NCBI RefSeq assembly: GCF_004355005.1
Contig: NZ_SMSJ01000006.1
Location: 62,001 to 126,000, forward strand
Direction of reading: 5' to 3'
Origin: Dankookia rubra
GTDB lineage: Bacteria > Pseudomonadota > Alphaproteobacteria > Acetobacterales > Acetobacteraceae
DNA: 64,000 nt
The notes beneath the pieces are model-generated. The model was given only the letters and a program-made list of their open reading frames with translations. It had not been told where the DNA came from and did not search any database. Position numbers and translations under genes: made by a program. Positions within the stretch are counted from its first letter, which is position 1, and each line of letters opens with the position of its first letter. Below are positions 28,946 to 37,629 of the stretch, one piece after another.

Positions 28946-29740
28946 TCAGGTCACCACGCGCTTGTAGAGGTGCCAGGTGGCATGCCCGAGCACCGGCATC
29001 ACCACCGCCAGCCCGATGAAGGCCGGGATGCTGCCCAGCAGCAGCAGCACCGCCACGATCACGCCCCAGATCGCCATCGGCCCGGGATTGGCGATGCAGG
29101 CCTGCACGGAAGCGTTGATCGCCGAGCCGATCCCGACCCGCGGCCGGTCGATCAGCATCGGCACCGAGACCACCGTCAGCACCAGCACCAGCAGGGCGAA
29201 GACGAAGCCGACGCCATTGCCGAACAGCAGCAGCCGCTGCCCCTGCGGCGTGGTGAAGGCGGCGTGCACCATCTCGCTGAAGCTCATCGGCGGCAGCTGG
29301 CCGAGGGTCGCGTTCCAGATCATCTGCGCCACCGCCACCCAGGCGACGAAGATCGCCATCAGCAGGATGCCGAGCATGGCGATCTGCGGCAGGTTCGGGT
29401 GCCGCAGCACGGCGAAGGCGGTCAGCCAGGAGACCTCCTCCCCCGCTTCCCGGCGCCGGCTGATCTCGTAGAGGCCGACCGCCGCGACCGGCCCGACCAG
29501 GCTCAGCCCGGCGACCAGCGGCCAGAGCAGCGGCAGCAGGTCGCCGCCCGAGAAGGCGCGCGCCGCGACCAGTCCGACCAGCGGATAGAGCACGCAGAGG
29601 AAGACGAGCTGCGTCGGGATGGTGCGGAAATCGTCCCATCCCTGTCGCAAGGCGATCTGCAGATCGGCGGTGCCGATGCGGCGTATTCCCGCCTCGGCGA
29701 CATCGGCAGCCAGGCGGTCATTGGTCCAGGCGTCAGCCAT
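28946..29740 (-). CDS. DUF2189 family integral membrane protein
   Basis: 264-residue polytopic protein with six or seven hydrophobic segments. Motifs ALRQGWDDFRTIPTQLVFL, GPVAAVGLYEISRRREAGE and VVMPVLGHATWHLYKRVV at the C-terminus are typical of DUF2189. Function unknown. The start at 29740 follows GGGGAGGG; the upstream frame is low quality. Divergent from crtE, with the PpsR-type operator region between them. Confidence 0.82.
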   Translation of the reverse strand: MADAWTNDRLAADVAEAGIRRIGTADLQIALRQGWDDFRTIPTQLVFLCVLYPLVGLVAARAFSGGDLLPLLWPLVAGLSLVGPVAAVGLYEISRRREAGEEVSWLTAFAVLRHPNLPQIAMLGILLMAIFVAWVAVAQMIWNATLGQLPPMSFSEMVHAAFTTPQGQRLLLFGNGVGFVFALLVLVLTVVSVPMLIDRPRVGIGSAINASVQACIANPGPMAIWGVIVAVLLLLGSIPAFIGLAVVMPVLGHATWHLYKRVVT

Positions 29741-29923
29741 AGCGCAACCCTCCCCTTGTCGCCGCGCCGCGCGCGGCCTTGCCGTGATCCAGACGGACCC
29801 GGGGCGGCGCCGGCCATGGAGGGGCGGGAGCCGCCACGCGAGCCTTAGCGATCGCGATATGGCGCCTTCCCGTGCCGGGCTTGGGTCACGACCCGGCGAG
29901 GCGTGGATTCCGATTGACGCCAC

Positions 29924-29967
29924 TGTCTATTCAAGTTGACAGTCATAATCGACAAGCAAGCCCGACA
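29924..29967. promoter_or_regulatory. PpsR/CrtJ-type operator pair upstream of crtE
   Basis: TGTCTATTCAAGTTGACA at 29924-29941 is an exact TGT-N12-ACA. Exactly 8 bp further, 29950-29967 reads CGA-N12-ACA, a half-conserved second site. The 8-bp spacing equals the pair before bchC. Confidence 0.65.
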
Positions 29968-29996
29968 CGCGCTCGGGCATTCGGGGAGGTCGCCAG

Positions 29997-30866
29997 ATGG
30001 ACGCCGTCACGCGGATCGAAAGGGCCCTGTCCGCCGCCATTGGCCTGGCCGAGGGGCCGGGCTGCCCGCCGCGCCTGGCCCAGGCGATGCGGCACGCGGT
30101 TTTCCCGAAGGGCGCCAGGGTGCGCCCACGGCTCTGCCTCGCGGTCGCCGGCGCCTGCGGCGACGACGCACCGGTGCTGGCCGAGGCCGCCGCCGCCTCG
30201 ATCGAACTGCTGCACTGCGCTTCCCTCGTGCATGACGACCTGCCCTGCTTCGACGACGCCGCGACCCGGCGCGGTCGGCCCAGCGTGCATGCCGCGCATG
30301 GCGAGCCGCTGGCGGTGCTCGCCGGCGACGCGCTGATCGTGCTGTCCTTTCAGTTGCTCGCCCGCGCCGCGCAGCAGGCGCCGGCCCGGCTCGGCGCGCT
30401 GGTGACGGTTATCGGCGATTCGGTCGGCGTGCCGCGCGGCATCGTCGCCGGCCAGGCCTGGGAGAGCGAGCCGCGCTGTGACCTTGCGCAGTACCAGCGG
30501 GAGAAGACCGGCTCGCTCTTCGCCGCCGCGACCGCCGCCGGCGCCGCCGCGGCGGGCGCCGATGCGGCGGTCTGGCGGCTGCTCGGCGACCGGCTGGGCG
30601 AGGCCTACCAGGTCGCCGACGACCTGCGCGACGCGGTCGAGGACGAGCAGGAGATGGGCAAGCCGGCCGGCCAGGACGCGGCGCACCACCGCCCCAGCGC
30701 GGTGCTGCAATACGGCCTGTCCGGCGCCATCGCGCGGCTCGAGGACCTGGCGGCCGAGGCAGTCGCCGCCATCCCGGACTGCCCCGGGGCCTCGGCGCTG
30801 CGCGCGGTCATCCTGTCGGAGACCCGCCGGCTGCTGCCGCGCAAGCTGTCCGCCAGCGCGGCCTGA
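29997..30866 (+). CDS. crtE: CrtE, geranylgeranyl diphosphate synthase
   Basis: Prenyltransferase making GGPP for carotenoids and the bacteriochlorophyll tail. The 289-residue product has FPKGARVRPRLCLAVA, the first Asp-rich motif DDLPCFDD (80-87), GDALIVLSFQLLA, and a second Asp-rich motif QVADDLRD. The ATG is preceded by GGGGAGG. crtF follows after 3 bp, so crtE-crtF form one operon under the PpsR-type operator. Confidence 0.96.
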   Translation: MDAVTRIERALSAAIGLAEGPGCPPRLAQAMRHAVFPKGARVRPRLCLAVAGACGDDAPVLAEAAAASIELLHCASLVHDDLPCFDDAATRRGRPSVHAAHGEPLAVLAGDALIVLSFQLLARAAQQAPARLGALVTVIGDSVGVPRGIVAGQAWESEPRCDLAQYQREKTGSLFAAATAAGAAAAGADAAVWRLLGDRLGEAYQVADDLRDAVEDEQEMGKPAGQDAAHHRPSAVLQYGLSGAIARLEDLAAEAVAAIPDCPGASALRAVILSETRRLLPRKLSASAA

Positions 30867-30869
30867 CCC

Positions 30870-32021
30870 ATGTCGGGCAGTGCCGACGCGATGTCCTCCG
30901 GAGCGCCGCCCGGCCTGCCGGAGCGGCTGCGCGATCTTTATGACCGGCTGCTCGCCAGCCCGCGCTTCCGGCAGTTCGCCACCCGCTTCCCGCTGACCCG
31001 GCCCATGGCCCGGCGGCGGGTGCGCGCGCTCTTCGATCTCTGCGCCGGCTTCGTTTATACCCAGACCCTGCTGGCCTGCGTCCGGCTGCGGGTCTTCGAG
31101 ATCCTGCGCGACGGGCCGGTGCAGCACGACGTGCTTGTCGCCCGGCTGGGGCTCTCGGCCGGGGCCGCCGCGACGCTGCTGAACGCCGCGGAGTCGCTGA
31201 AGCTGGTGGCGCGCCGCCGCGGCGGGCGCTGGGGCCTCGGCGCGCTCGGCGCCGCCATGGTCGACAATCCCGGCGTCACCGCCATGGTCGAGCACCATGC
31301 GCTGGTCTACCGCGACCTGGCCGACCCGGTGGCGCTGCTCCGGCGCGACCGCGGCGGCAACGGGCTCTCGGGCTACTGGCCCTATGCCGAGGTCGAGCGC
31401 CCCGCCACGCTGCCGGATGCGCAGGTCGCCGCCTATACCGCGCTGATGGCGGCGTCCCAGCCCTTCATCGCGGAGGAGGTGCTGGCGGCCTACGACTTCT
31501 CGGCGCACCGCTGCCTGCTTGATCTGGGGGGCGGCGACGGCAGCTTCCTGCGCGCGGTCGCGGCCCGGCATCCCGATCTCCGCCTGATGCTCTTCGACCT
31601 GCCGGCGGTGGCCGAGCGCGGCCGCGCCGCCTTCGCCGCAGCGGGCCTTGCCGGCCGGGCCGAGACCTTCGGCGGCGACTTCACCGAGGGGCCGATGCCC
31701 GGCGGCGCCGACATCGTCTCGCTCGTCCGCATCGTCCATGACCACGACGACGCGAGGGCGCTGGCCATCCTGCGCTCGGCCCGCAGCGCGCTCGCCCCGG
31801 GCGGCACGCTGCTGGTGGCCGAGCCGATGTCCGGCACGCCGGGCGCCGAGCCGATCACGGAAGCCTATTTCGGCTTCTACCTGCTCGCCATGGGCACCGG
31901 CCGGCCGCGGAAGGCCGAGGAACTGGCCGCGCTGCTGCGCCAGGCCGGCTTCGATGCGCCGAAGCTGATGCCGACCCGCACGCCGCTGCTGGCGCGCGTC
32001 ATGGTCGCCAAGGCGGCTTGA
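30870..32021 (+). CDS. crtF: CrtF, demethylspheroidene/hydroxyneurosporene O-methyltransferase
   Basis: SAM-dependent O-methyltransferase adding the methoxy group at C1 in the spheroidene/spirilloxanthin pathway. The 383-residue product has the N-terminal dimerisation region of plant-type OMTs (RALFDLCAGFVYTQTLLACV). The SAM-binding motif LLDLGGGDGSFLRAVA lies near residue 215, with RIVHDHDD and GGTLLVAEPM downstream. The bchC promoter lies directly after its stop. Confidence 0.95.
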   Translation: MSGSADAMSSGAPPGLPERLRDLYDRLLASPRFRQFATRFPLTRPMARRRVRALFDLCAGFVYTQTLLACVRLRVFEILRDGPVQHDVLVARLGLSAGAAATLLNAAESLKLVARRRGGRWGLGALGAAMVDNPGVTAMVEHHALVYRDLADPVALLRRDRGGNGLSGYWPYAEVERPATLPDAQVAAYTALMAASQPFIAEEVLAAYDFSAHRCLLDLGGGDGSFLRAVAARHPDLRLMLFDLPAVAERGRAAFAAAGLAGRAETFGGDFTEGPMPGGADIVSLVRIVHDHDDARALAILRSARSALAPGGTLLVAEPMSGTPGAEPITEAYFGFYLLAMGTGRPRKAEELAALLRQAGFDAPKLMPTRTPLLARVMVAKAA

Positions 32022-32025
32022 GGCA

Positions 32026-32069
32026 TGTCAAACAAGCTTGACACTTTGAATTGTCAAGATACTCTGACA
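32026..32069. promoter_or_regulatory. Two perfect PpsR/CrtJ operators 8 bp apart at the bchC promoter
   Basis: TGTCAAACAAGCTTGACA (32026-32043) and TGTCAAGATACTCTGACA (32052-32069) are both exact TGT-N12-ACA, separated by 8 bp. TTGACA at 32038-32043 and TACTCT at 32060-32065 (16-bp spacing) can form a promoter covered by both sites. This is the arrangement established for CrtJ on Rhodobacter capsulatus bchC. Confidence 0.8.
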
Positions 32070-32096
32070 TCGGGCTGGACATGGGAGGTCCAAGCA

Positions 32097-33035
32097 ATGG
32101 ACACCATCGCCGTCCTGCTGAGGGGACCGGAAGACCTGGGCCTCGAAAGGCTCGACCTCACACCCCCCGGCACGGACGATGTCGTGGTCGCGGTGGAGTG
32201 GAGCGGCATCAGCACCGGCACCGAGCGGCTGCTCTGGTCCGGCCGCATGCCGCACTTCCCCGGCATGGGCTACCCGCTGGTTCCCGGCTACGAAGCGGTC
32301 GGCCGCGTGACCCAGGCCGGCCCGGATGCGGGCCGTGCGGTCGGCGAGCGGGTCTTCGTCCCCGGCGCGCGCTGCTTCGGTCCCGTCCGCGGCCTGTTCG
32401 GCGGAGCCGCGGCGCGCCTCGTCGTGCCGGGCGCCAAGGTGGTGCCGATCGGCGAGGGCCTGGGCGAGGCCGGCGTGCTGCTGGCGCTCGCCGCCACCGC
32501 CCACCACGCCACTCCGGCCGGCGCCCTGCAGCCGGAGCTCATCATCGGCCATGGCGTGCTGGGCCGGCTGCTGGCCCGGCTGGCGATCGCCGCCGGAGCG
32601 CCGCCGCCGACCGTCTGGGACAGCAATGCCTCCCGCCGCGACGGCGCCGAGGGCTACCGCGTGGTGGACCCCGCGACCGACGACCGCCGCGACTACCGCG
32701 CGATCTGCGACGTCAGCGGCGACCCGAAGCTGCTCGACACCCTGATTGCCCGCTTGGCGCCGAGCGGCGAGATCTGCCTGGCCGGCTTCTACGCCGAGCC
32801 GCTGAGCTTCGCCTTCCCGCCCGCCTTCATGCGGGAGGCGCGGCTGCGCATCGCGGCCGAGTGGAAGGCGCCCGACCTGCTGGCGGTGCAGGCGCTGCTC
32901 GCCGCCGGCCGGCTCTCGCTGGACGGCCTGATCACCCACGTCGCGGCTGCGGCGCGGGCGCCGGATGCCTACCGCACGGCCTTCACCGATGCGGCCTGCC
33001 TGAAAATGATCCTCGATTGGAGGGACTGCGCATGA
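32097..33035 (+). CDS. bchC: BchC, 3-hydroxyethyl bacteriochlorophyllide a dehydrogenase
   Basis: Oxidises the C3 hydroxyethyl group to acetyl. The 312-residue product belongs to the zinc-alcohol-dehydrogenase-like group: VEWSGISTGTERLLW, GYPLVPGYEAVGRV, GERVFVPGARCF and a Rossmann-like LIIGHGVLGRLLARL. The ATG 32097 has GGGAGG upstream; earlier in-frame codons would run into the operator region. The stop overlaps the bchX start by four bases. Confidence 0.95.
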   Translation: MDTIAVLLRGPEDLGLERLDLTPPGTDDVVVAVEWSGISTGTERLLWSGRMPHFPGMGYPLVPGYEAVGRVTQAGPDAGRAVGERVFVPGARCFGPVRGLFGGAAARLVVPGAKVVPIGEGLGEAGVLLALAATAHHATPAGALQPELIIGHGVLGRLLARLAIAAGAPPPTVWDSNASRRDGAEGYRVVDPATDDRRDYRAICDVSGDPKLLDTLIARLAPSGEICLAGFYAEPLSFAFPPAFMREARLRIAAEWKAPDLLAVQALLAAGRLSLDGLITHVAAAARAPDAYRTAFTDAACLKMILDWRDCA

Positions 33036-34051
33036 ACGCGGCCGTCGGCAAGACCCCGTCCGAGTCCCCGAAATCCAGCATGGCGGACGCCCTGCGCGCC
33101 GAAGCCGCGCAGGAGCCGGACGCGGTGCATACCGGGCCGGTGAAGAAGCAGGCCCAGGTCATCGCCATCTACGGCAAGGGCGGCATCGGCAAGTCCTTCA
33201 CCCTGGCGAACCTGTCCTACATGATGGCGCAGCAGGGCAAGCGCGTGCTGCTCATCGGCTGCGACCCGAAGTCGGACACCACCAGCCTGCTCTTCGGCGG
33301 CAAGTCCTGCCCGACGATCATCGAGACGTCGTCGAAGAAGAAGCTGGCCGGCGAGCCGGTCTCGATCGGCGATGTCTGCTTCAAGCGCGACGGCGTCTTC
33401 GCCATGGAGCTCGGCGGGCCGGAGGTCGGCCGCGGCTGCGGGGGCCGCGGCATCATCCACGGCTTCGAGCTGCTGGAGAAGCTCGGCTTCCACCAGTGGG
33501 ACTTCGACTACGTGCTGCTCGACTTCCTGGGCGACGTGGTCTGCGGCGGCTTCGGCCTGCCGATCGCCCGCGACATGTGCCAGAAGGTCATTGTCGTCGG
33601 CTCCAACGACCTGCAATCGCTGTATGTGGCGAACAACGTCTGCAGTGCTGTCGAGTACTTCAAGAAGCTCGGCGGCAATGTCGGCGTCGCCGGCATGGTC
33701 ATCAACAAGGATGACGGCACCGGGGAGGCGCATGCCTTCGCCGCCGCCGCCGGCATCCCGGTGCTGTCCGCCATCCCGGCCGACGACGATATCCGCCGCA
33801 AGAGCGCCAACTACGAGATCGTCGGCACGCCCGGCGGCCCCTGGGCCAGCGTCTTCGAGCAACTCGCCGTCCAGGTTGCCGAGGCGCCGCCGCTGCGGCC
33901 GACGCCGCTGAGCCACGACGCGCTGCTCGGCCTGTTCAAGGGCGACGCGGTCGGCCGCGGCGTGACGCTGCAGCCCGCGACGATGGAGGACATGTGCGCC
34001 TCCGCGGTGCTGACGAAGCCGTCGCTCGAAGTGGTCTACGAGGGCGCCTGA
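33032..34051 (+). CDS. bchX: BchX, chlorophyllide a reductase iron protein
   Basis: NifH-like ATPase of chlorophyllide oxidoreductase (COR), which reduces ring B. The 339-residue product has an N-terminal extension of about 40 residues, P-loop [14 protein letters not shown], and cluster cysteines in VGRGCGGRG and [11 protein letters not shown]. Start ATG 33032 overlaps the bchC stop; bchY follows after 3 bp. Confidence 0.97.
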   Translation: MNAAVGKTPSESPKSSMADALRAEAAQEPDAVHTGPVKKQAQVIAIYGKGGIGKSFTLANLSYMMAQQGKRVLLIGCDPKSDTTSLLFGGKSCPTIIETSSKKKLAGEPVSIGDVCFKRDGVFAMELGGPEVGRGCGGRGIIHGFELLEKLGFHQWDFDYVLLDFLGDVVCGGFGLPIARDMCQKVIVVGSNDLQSLYVANNVCSAVEYFKKLGGNVGVAGMVINKDDGTGEAHAFAAAAGIPVLSAIPADDDIRRKSANYEIVGTPGGPWASVFEQLAVQVAEAPPLRPTPLSHDALLGLFKGDAVGRGVTLQPATMEDMCASAVLTKPSLEVVYEGA

Positions 34052-34054
34052 GCC

Positions 34055-35560
34055 ATGGACGCTCTCCCCCCCACCCTCGAGGCGACCGGCTCCGGCTGCC
34101 ATGGCGGCCGGGAGACGATGCTGGCGGCGGCCGGCGCGGCGGGGAAGACCGCGGCGATGGACCAGCTCATGCAGGACTATCCGCGCGGCCCGCACGACCA
34201 GCCGCAGAGCATGTGCCCGGCCTTCGGCAGCCTGCGGGTCGGGCTGCGGATGCGGCGGGTGGCGACGATCCTCTCGGGCAGCGCCTGCTGCGTCTACGGA
34301 CTGACCTTCACCAGCCATTTCTACGGCGCCAGGCGCTCGGTCGGCTACGTGCCCTTCAATTCGGAGACGCTGGTCACCGGCAAGCTCTTCGAGGATATCC
34401 GCGAGGCGGTGCAGCTGACCGCCAGTCCCGCGGACTACGACGCCGTCGTCGTCATCAATCTCTGCGTCCCGACCGCCTCCGGCGTGCCGCTCGACCTGCT
34501 GCCGAAGCAGGTCGACGGCGTGCGGATCATCGGCATCGACGTGCCCGGCTTCGGCGTGCCGACCCATGCCGAGGCGAAGGACGTCCTCGCCGGCGCCATG
34601 CTGCGCTATGCGCGACTCGAGGCCGAGGCCGGCCCGGTGGCGCGGCCGCGCGGCGCGGTGGAGGGACAGCCCAGCGTCGCGCTGATCGGCGAGCTCTTCC
34701 CGGCCGACCCGGTCGGCATCGGCGCGCTGCTGGCGCCGATGGGCCTCTCCGTCGCGCCGCAGACCCCGGCGCGGGAATGGCGCGACCTTTATGGCGCGCT
34801 GGACTGCGTCGCGGCTGCCGCAGTGCATCCCTTCTATACCGCCAGCATCCGCGAATTCCGCGCGGCCGGCCGCCCCGTGGTCGGCTCCGGTCCCGTCGGC
34901 GTCGAGGGCACCGCGGAATGGCTCGAGGCAATCGGCCGCGCGGCGAACCTGCCGTCCCAGCGCATCGACCTGGCCAAGGCGCGCGCCTTGCCGGCGGTGC
35001 AGGGCGCGCTCGCCGCCAGCCCGATCGCCGCCCGCGTCACCGTCTCGGGCTACGAGGGCTCCGAGCTGCTGGTCGCCCGGCTGCTGGTCGAGGCCGGCGC
35101 CGAGGTGCCCTATGTCGGCACCGCCTGCCCGCGCACCGAATGGTCCGAGGCCGACCGCGCCTGGCTCGCCGCCCGCGGCGTGCACGTGCAGTACCGCGCC
35201 AGCCTCGAACAGGACGTGGCGGCGATGGAGGAGGTGAAGCCCGACCTCGCCATCGGCACCACCCCGCTGGTGCAGCGGGGCAAGGAACTCGGCATCCCCT
35301 CGCTCTACTTCACCAACATGGTCTCGGCCCGGCCGCTCTTCGGCCCGGCCGGCGCGGCCTCCATGGCGGCGATCGTCGCGGCGCAGACCAAGGGGCGCGA
35401 GCGCTTCTCCCGCATGGTCGGCTTCTTCGAGGGCGTCGGCACCAAGGACGGCGCCGGCTACGGATTCACGGGCAAGCCGATCGATCCCCCCGGCTTCCGC
35501 GACCGCCAGCGCAAGCAGCGCCTGGCTCGCGCGAAGGCCGAAGAAGCGGTGGGGACCTGA
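34055..35560 (+). CDS. bchY: BchY, chlorophyllide a reductase subunit Y
   Basis: Catalytic subunit of COR, homologous to BchN/NifD. The 501-residue product has SMCPAFGSLRVGLRMRRV, LSGSACCVYGLTFTSHFYG and VINLCVPTASGVPL, with cysteines placed for the YZ [4Fe-4S] cluster, and ends AGYGFTGKPIDPPGFRDRQ. It lies between bchX and bchZ with 3-bp gaps on both sides, so the complex is co-expressed. Confidence 0.97.
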   Translation: MDALPPTLEATGSGCHGGRETMLAAAGAAGKTAAMDQLMQDYPRGPHDQPQSMCPAFGSLRVGLRMRRVATILSGSACCVYGLTFTSHFYGARRSVGYVPFNSETLVTGKLFEDIREAVQLTASPADYDAVVVINLCVPTASGVPLDLLPKQVDGVRIIGIDVPGFGVPTHAEAKDVLAGAMLRYARLEAEAGPVARPRGAVEGQPSVALIGELFPADPVGIGALLAPMGLSVAPQTPAREWRDLYGALDCVAAAAVHPFYTASIREFRAAGRPVVGSGPVGVEGTAEWLEAIGRAANLPSQRIDLAKARALPAVQGALAASPIAARVTVSGYEGSELLVARLLVEAGAEVPYVGTACPRTEWSEADRAWLAARGVHVQYRASLEQDVAAMEEVKPDLAIGTTPLVQRGKELGIPSLYFTNMVSARPLFGPAGAASMAAIVAAQTKGRERFSRMVGFFEGVGTKDGAGYGFTGKPIDPPGFRDRQRKQRLARAKAEEAVGT

Positions 35561-35563
35561 GCC

Positions 35564-37012
35564 ATGCTCGTCCTCGACCATGACCGGGCCGGCGGCTACT
35601 GGGGCGCCGTCTATGCCTTCGCCGCGGTGCGCGGCCTGCGCGTCGTCATCGACGGCCCGGTGGGCTGCGAGAACCTGCCGGTCACGGCGGTGCTGCACTA
35701 CACCGACGCGCTGCCGCCGCACGAGCTGCCGGTGGTGGTGACCGGGCTCGACGAGGACTCGCTGTCGCAGAACGGCACCGAGGGGTCGATGCGCCGCGCC
35801 GCGGCGAGCCAGGACCCCGACCTTCCGGCGGTGGTGGTCACCGGCTCGATCGCCGAGATGATCGGCGGCGGCGTGACGCCGGAGGGAAGCAACCTGCTGC
35901 GCTTCATCCCGCGCACCATCGACGAGGACCAGTGGCAGGCGGCCGACCGCGCCATCAACTGGCTCTGGACCGAGTTCGGCGCCAAGCGGGGCAAGGTGAA
36001 GCCGCGCGCCCGCCGGGAGGGCGAGGCGCCGCGGGTCAACATCATCGGGCCGATCTACGGCACCTTCAACATGCCGTCCGACCTCGCCGAGATCCGCCGC
36101 CTGGTCGAGGGCATCGGCTGCGAGGTCAACCTGGTCTTCCCGCTGGGCTCTCACATCGACGACGTGGCCAGGCTGCCGAATGCCGACGTCAACATCTGCA
36201 TGTACCGGGAGTTCGGCCGCAAGCTCTGCGAGGAGCTCGACCGCCCCTATCTACACGCGCCCTTCGGCATCTTCGCCACCACCAACTTCCTGCGTAAGCT
36301 CGGCGAGCTGACCGGGCTCGACCCCGAGCCCTTCATCGAGCGCGAGAAGCACACCACGATCAAGCCGATCTGGGACCTCTGGCGCAGCGTGACGCAGGAC
36401 TTCTACGCCACCGCCAGCTTCGCCGTGGTGGCGACCGAGACCTACGCGCGCGGCCTCCGGCGCTTCCTCGAGGAGGAGATGGGCGTGCCCTGCGCCTTCT
36501 CCTTCGCCCGCAAGCCTGGGATGAAGCCGGACAACGCCGCGGTGCGGGAGGCGATGAAGCGCACGCCGCCGCTGGTGCTGTTCGGTTCCTACAACGAGCG
36601 CATGTACGCCGCCGAGACGCGGGCGCGCTGCACCTATATCCCGGCCAGCTTCCCCGGCGCGATCATCCGCCGCGCCACCGGCACGCCCTTCATGGGCTTC
36701 GCCGGCGCGACCTACCTGGTCCAGGAATACTGCAACGCGCTGTTCGACGCGCTCTTCCACATCCTCCCCCTCGGCACCGACCTCGACCGCGTCGAGCCGA
36801 CGCCGGCGCGCCCGGCCGAGATGTGGGAGCCGGCGGCGCAGGCGGTGCTCGAGCGGCACCTGGAGGCCGAGCCCTTCCTGCTCCGCATCTCGGCGGCCAA
36901 GCGGCTGCGCGAGCGTGCCGAGCGCGACGCGCGCGCGGCGTCGGAGACGACCGTCACCGCGGCGCGCGTCTCGCGCCTGCTGGCCGAGCTTGCCGAGGGA
37001 CGCGTCGCATGA
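35564..37012 (+). CDS. bchZ: BchZ, chlorophyllide a reductase subunit Z
   Basis: Partner of BchY in COR, homologous to BchB/NifK. The 482-residue product starts [19 protein letters not shown], has [20 protein letters not shown] and [24 protein letters not shown] segments, and a helical C-terminal tail rich in Arg and Ala. The stop overlaps by four bases a 35-codon ORF and lies 115 bp before pufB, so the puf operon is likely read from bchC and from internal promoters. Confidence 0.96.
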   Translation: MLVLDHDRAGGYWGAVYAFAAVRGLRVVIDGPVGCENLPVTAVLHYTDALPPHELPVVVTGLDEDSLSQNGTEGSMRRAAASQDPDLPAVVVTGSIAEMIGGGVTPEGSNLLRFIPRTIDEDQWQAADRAINWLWTEFGAKRGKVKPRARREGEAPRVNIIGPIYGTFNMPSDLAEIRRLVEGIGCEVNLVFPLGSHIDDVARLPNADVNICMYREFGRKLCEELDRPYLHAPFGIFATTNFLRKLGELTGLDPEPFIEREKHTTIKPIWDLWRSVTQDFYATASFAVVATETYARGLRRFLEEEMGVPCAFSFARKPGMKPDNAAVREAMKRTPPLVLFGSYNERMYAAETRARCTYIPASFPGAIIRRATGTPFMGFAGATYLVQEYCNALFDALFHILPLGTDLDRVEPTPARPAEMWEPAAQAVLERHLEAEPFLLRISAAKRLRERAERDARAASETTVTAARVSRLLAELAEGRVA

Positions 37013-37116
37013 GCGCGCCCGGCGAGGCTTCCGGCACCCCATCGCGCGCGGCGTTCGCCGTCGCGCCGATCCCTGCCGCGCGGGACCTGCGCGGTACCGG
37101 CCGCAAGGCCATGTAG
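37009..37116 (+). CDS. Small overlapping ORF in the pufQ position
   Basis: A 35-codon ORF whose ATG overlaps the bchZ stop (ATGA) and whose TAG ends within the pufB ribosome site. Product [20 protein letters not shown] and 15 more residues; no membrane helix, so it does not resemble PufQ. It may be a translational bridge between bchZ and pufB or simply chance. No family recognised. Confidence 0.35.
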   Translation: MSAPGEASGTPSRAAFAVAPIPAARDLRGTGRKAM

Positions 37117-37127
37117 GAGGTCCGACT

Positions 37128-37310
37128 ATGGCGGATATCAAGGGACCCTCCGGCTTGACGGAGGACGAGGCGAGGGAGGTCAACAACCTGCTGATGAAGG
37201 GTTGGGCGTTCTCCGTCTTCGCGTCGATGGGTGCGCATATCCTGGTGTGGCTGTGGCGTCCGCTGGTCTACGGCGGCCAGGCCGTGCCGCCGGATTGGCG
37301 CTTCTTCTGA
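37128..37310 (+). CDS. pufB: PufB, LH1 beta polypeptide
   Basis: 60-residue antenna polypeptide. Acidic N-terminus (GLTEDEAREVNNLLMKGW) is followed by a single membrane helix with the bacteriochlorophyll-binding His in MGAHILVWLWRPLVYGG. The ribosome site TAGGAGG precedes the ATG. pufA follows after 56 bp holding a strong palindrome. Confidence 0.96.
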   Translation: MADIKGPSGLTEDEAREVNNLLMKGWAFSVFASMGAHILVWLWRPLVYGGQAVPPDWRFF

Positions 37311-37320
37311 TTGGCTGAGG

Positions 37321-37338
37321 GGCGGCCGCGCGGCCGCC
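37321..37338 (+). other. Perfect palindrome in the pufB-pufA spacer
   Basis: GGCGGCCGCGCGGCCGCC is an 18-bp perfect palindrome starting 10 bp after the pufB stop. As RNA it can form a compact hairpin that could slow 3' decay of the pufB segment. Confidence 0.5.
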
Positions 37339-37366
37339 TTGTCGCCCGCATCCTGGGGAGAGAACC

Positions 37367-37567
37367 ATGTTGAATATGCACAAGATCTGGATGCTGTTCG
37401 ATCCACGCCGCTCGCTGGTCCTCGCGGCCATCGGCGTCATCGCGATCGCCTTCGTCATCCACTTCGCGGTGCTCAGCTCACCGCGCTACTGCGACCATCT
37501 CGGCTGGTGCGCGCCGACGATGAATGCGCAGCCGGGCGCCGTGGCCGCCCGTCCGCCCGCGCGGTAG
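37367..37567 (+). CDS. pufA: PufA, LH1 alpha polypeptide
   Basis: 66-residue antenna polypeptide: MHKIWMLFDPRRSLVLAAIG at the cytoplasmic side, and a membrane helix with the bacteriochlorophyll-binding His in FVIHFAVLSSPRY. The C-terminal periplasmic tail carries two cysteines (RYCDHLGWCAP) and an Ala/Pro-rich end, which is longer than in classic LH1 alpha chains. The GGGGAGAG site lies upstream. Confidence 0.96.
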   Translation: MLNMHKIWMLFDPRRSLVLAAIGVIAIAFVIHFAVLSSPRYCDHLGWCAPTMNAQPGAVAARPPAR

Positions 37568-37587
37568 TCCGCCGGCGTCCGCTTCAC

Positions 37588-37629
37588 GACAGTGGGCGGG
37601 ACGGGCGGAAGCCTGCCCCAGCCCCTGTC
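37588..37629 (+). other. Imperfect stem-loop in the pufA-pufL spacer
   Basis: GACAG (37588-37592) pairs with CTGTC (37625-37629), and inner GC runs pair imperfectly. In Rhodobacter a stem-loop between pufA and pufL stabilises the pufBA transcript and raises LH1 over RC. The 115-bp spacer holds no gene. Pairing is imperfect, so this is tentative. Confidence 0.4.

Noticed and set aside
32969..36154. 1061-codon minus-strand open frame opposite bchX-bchY-bchZ
   Set aside because: Composition is that of an antisense shadow of highly conserved reductase genes.
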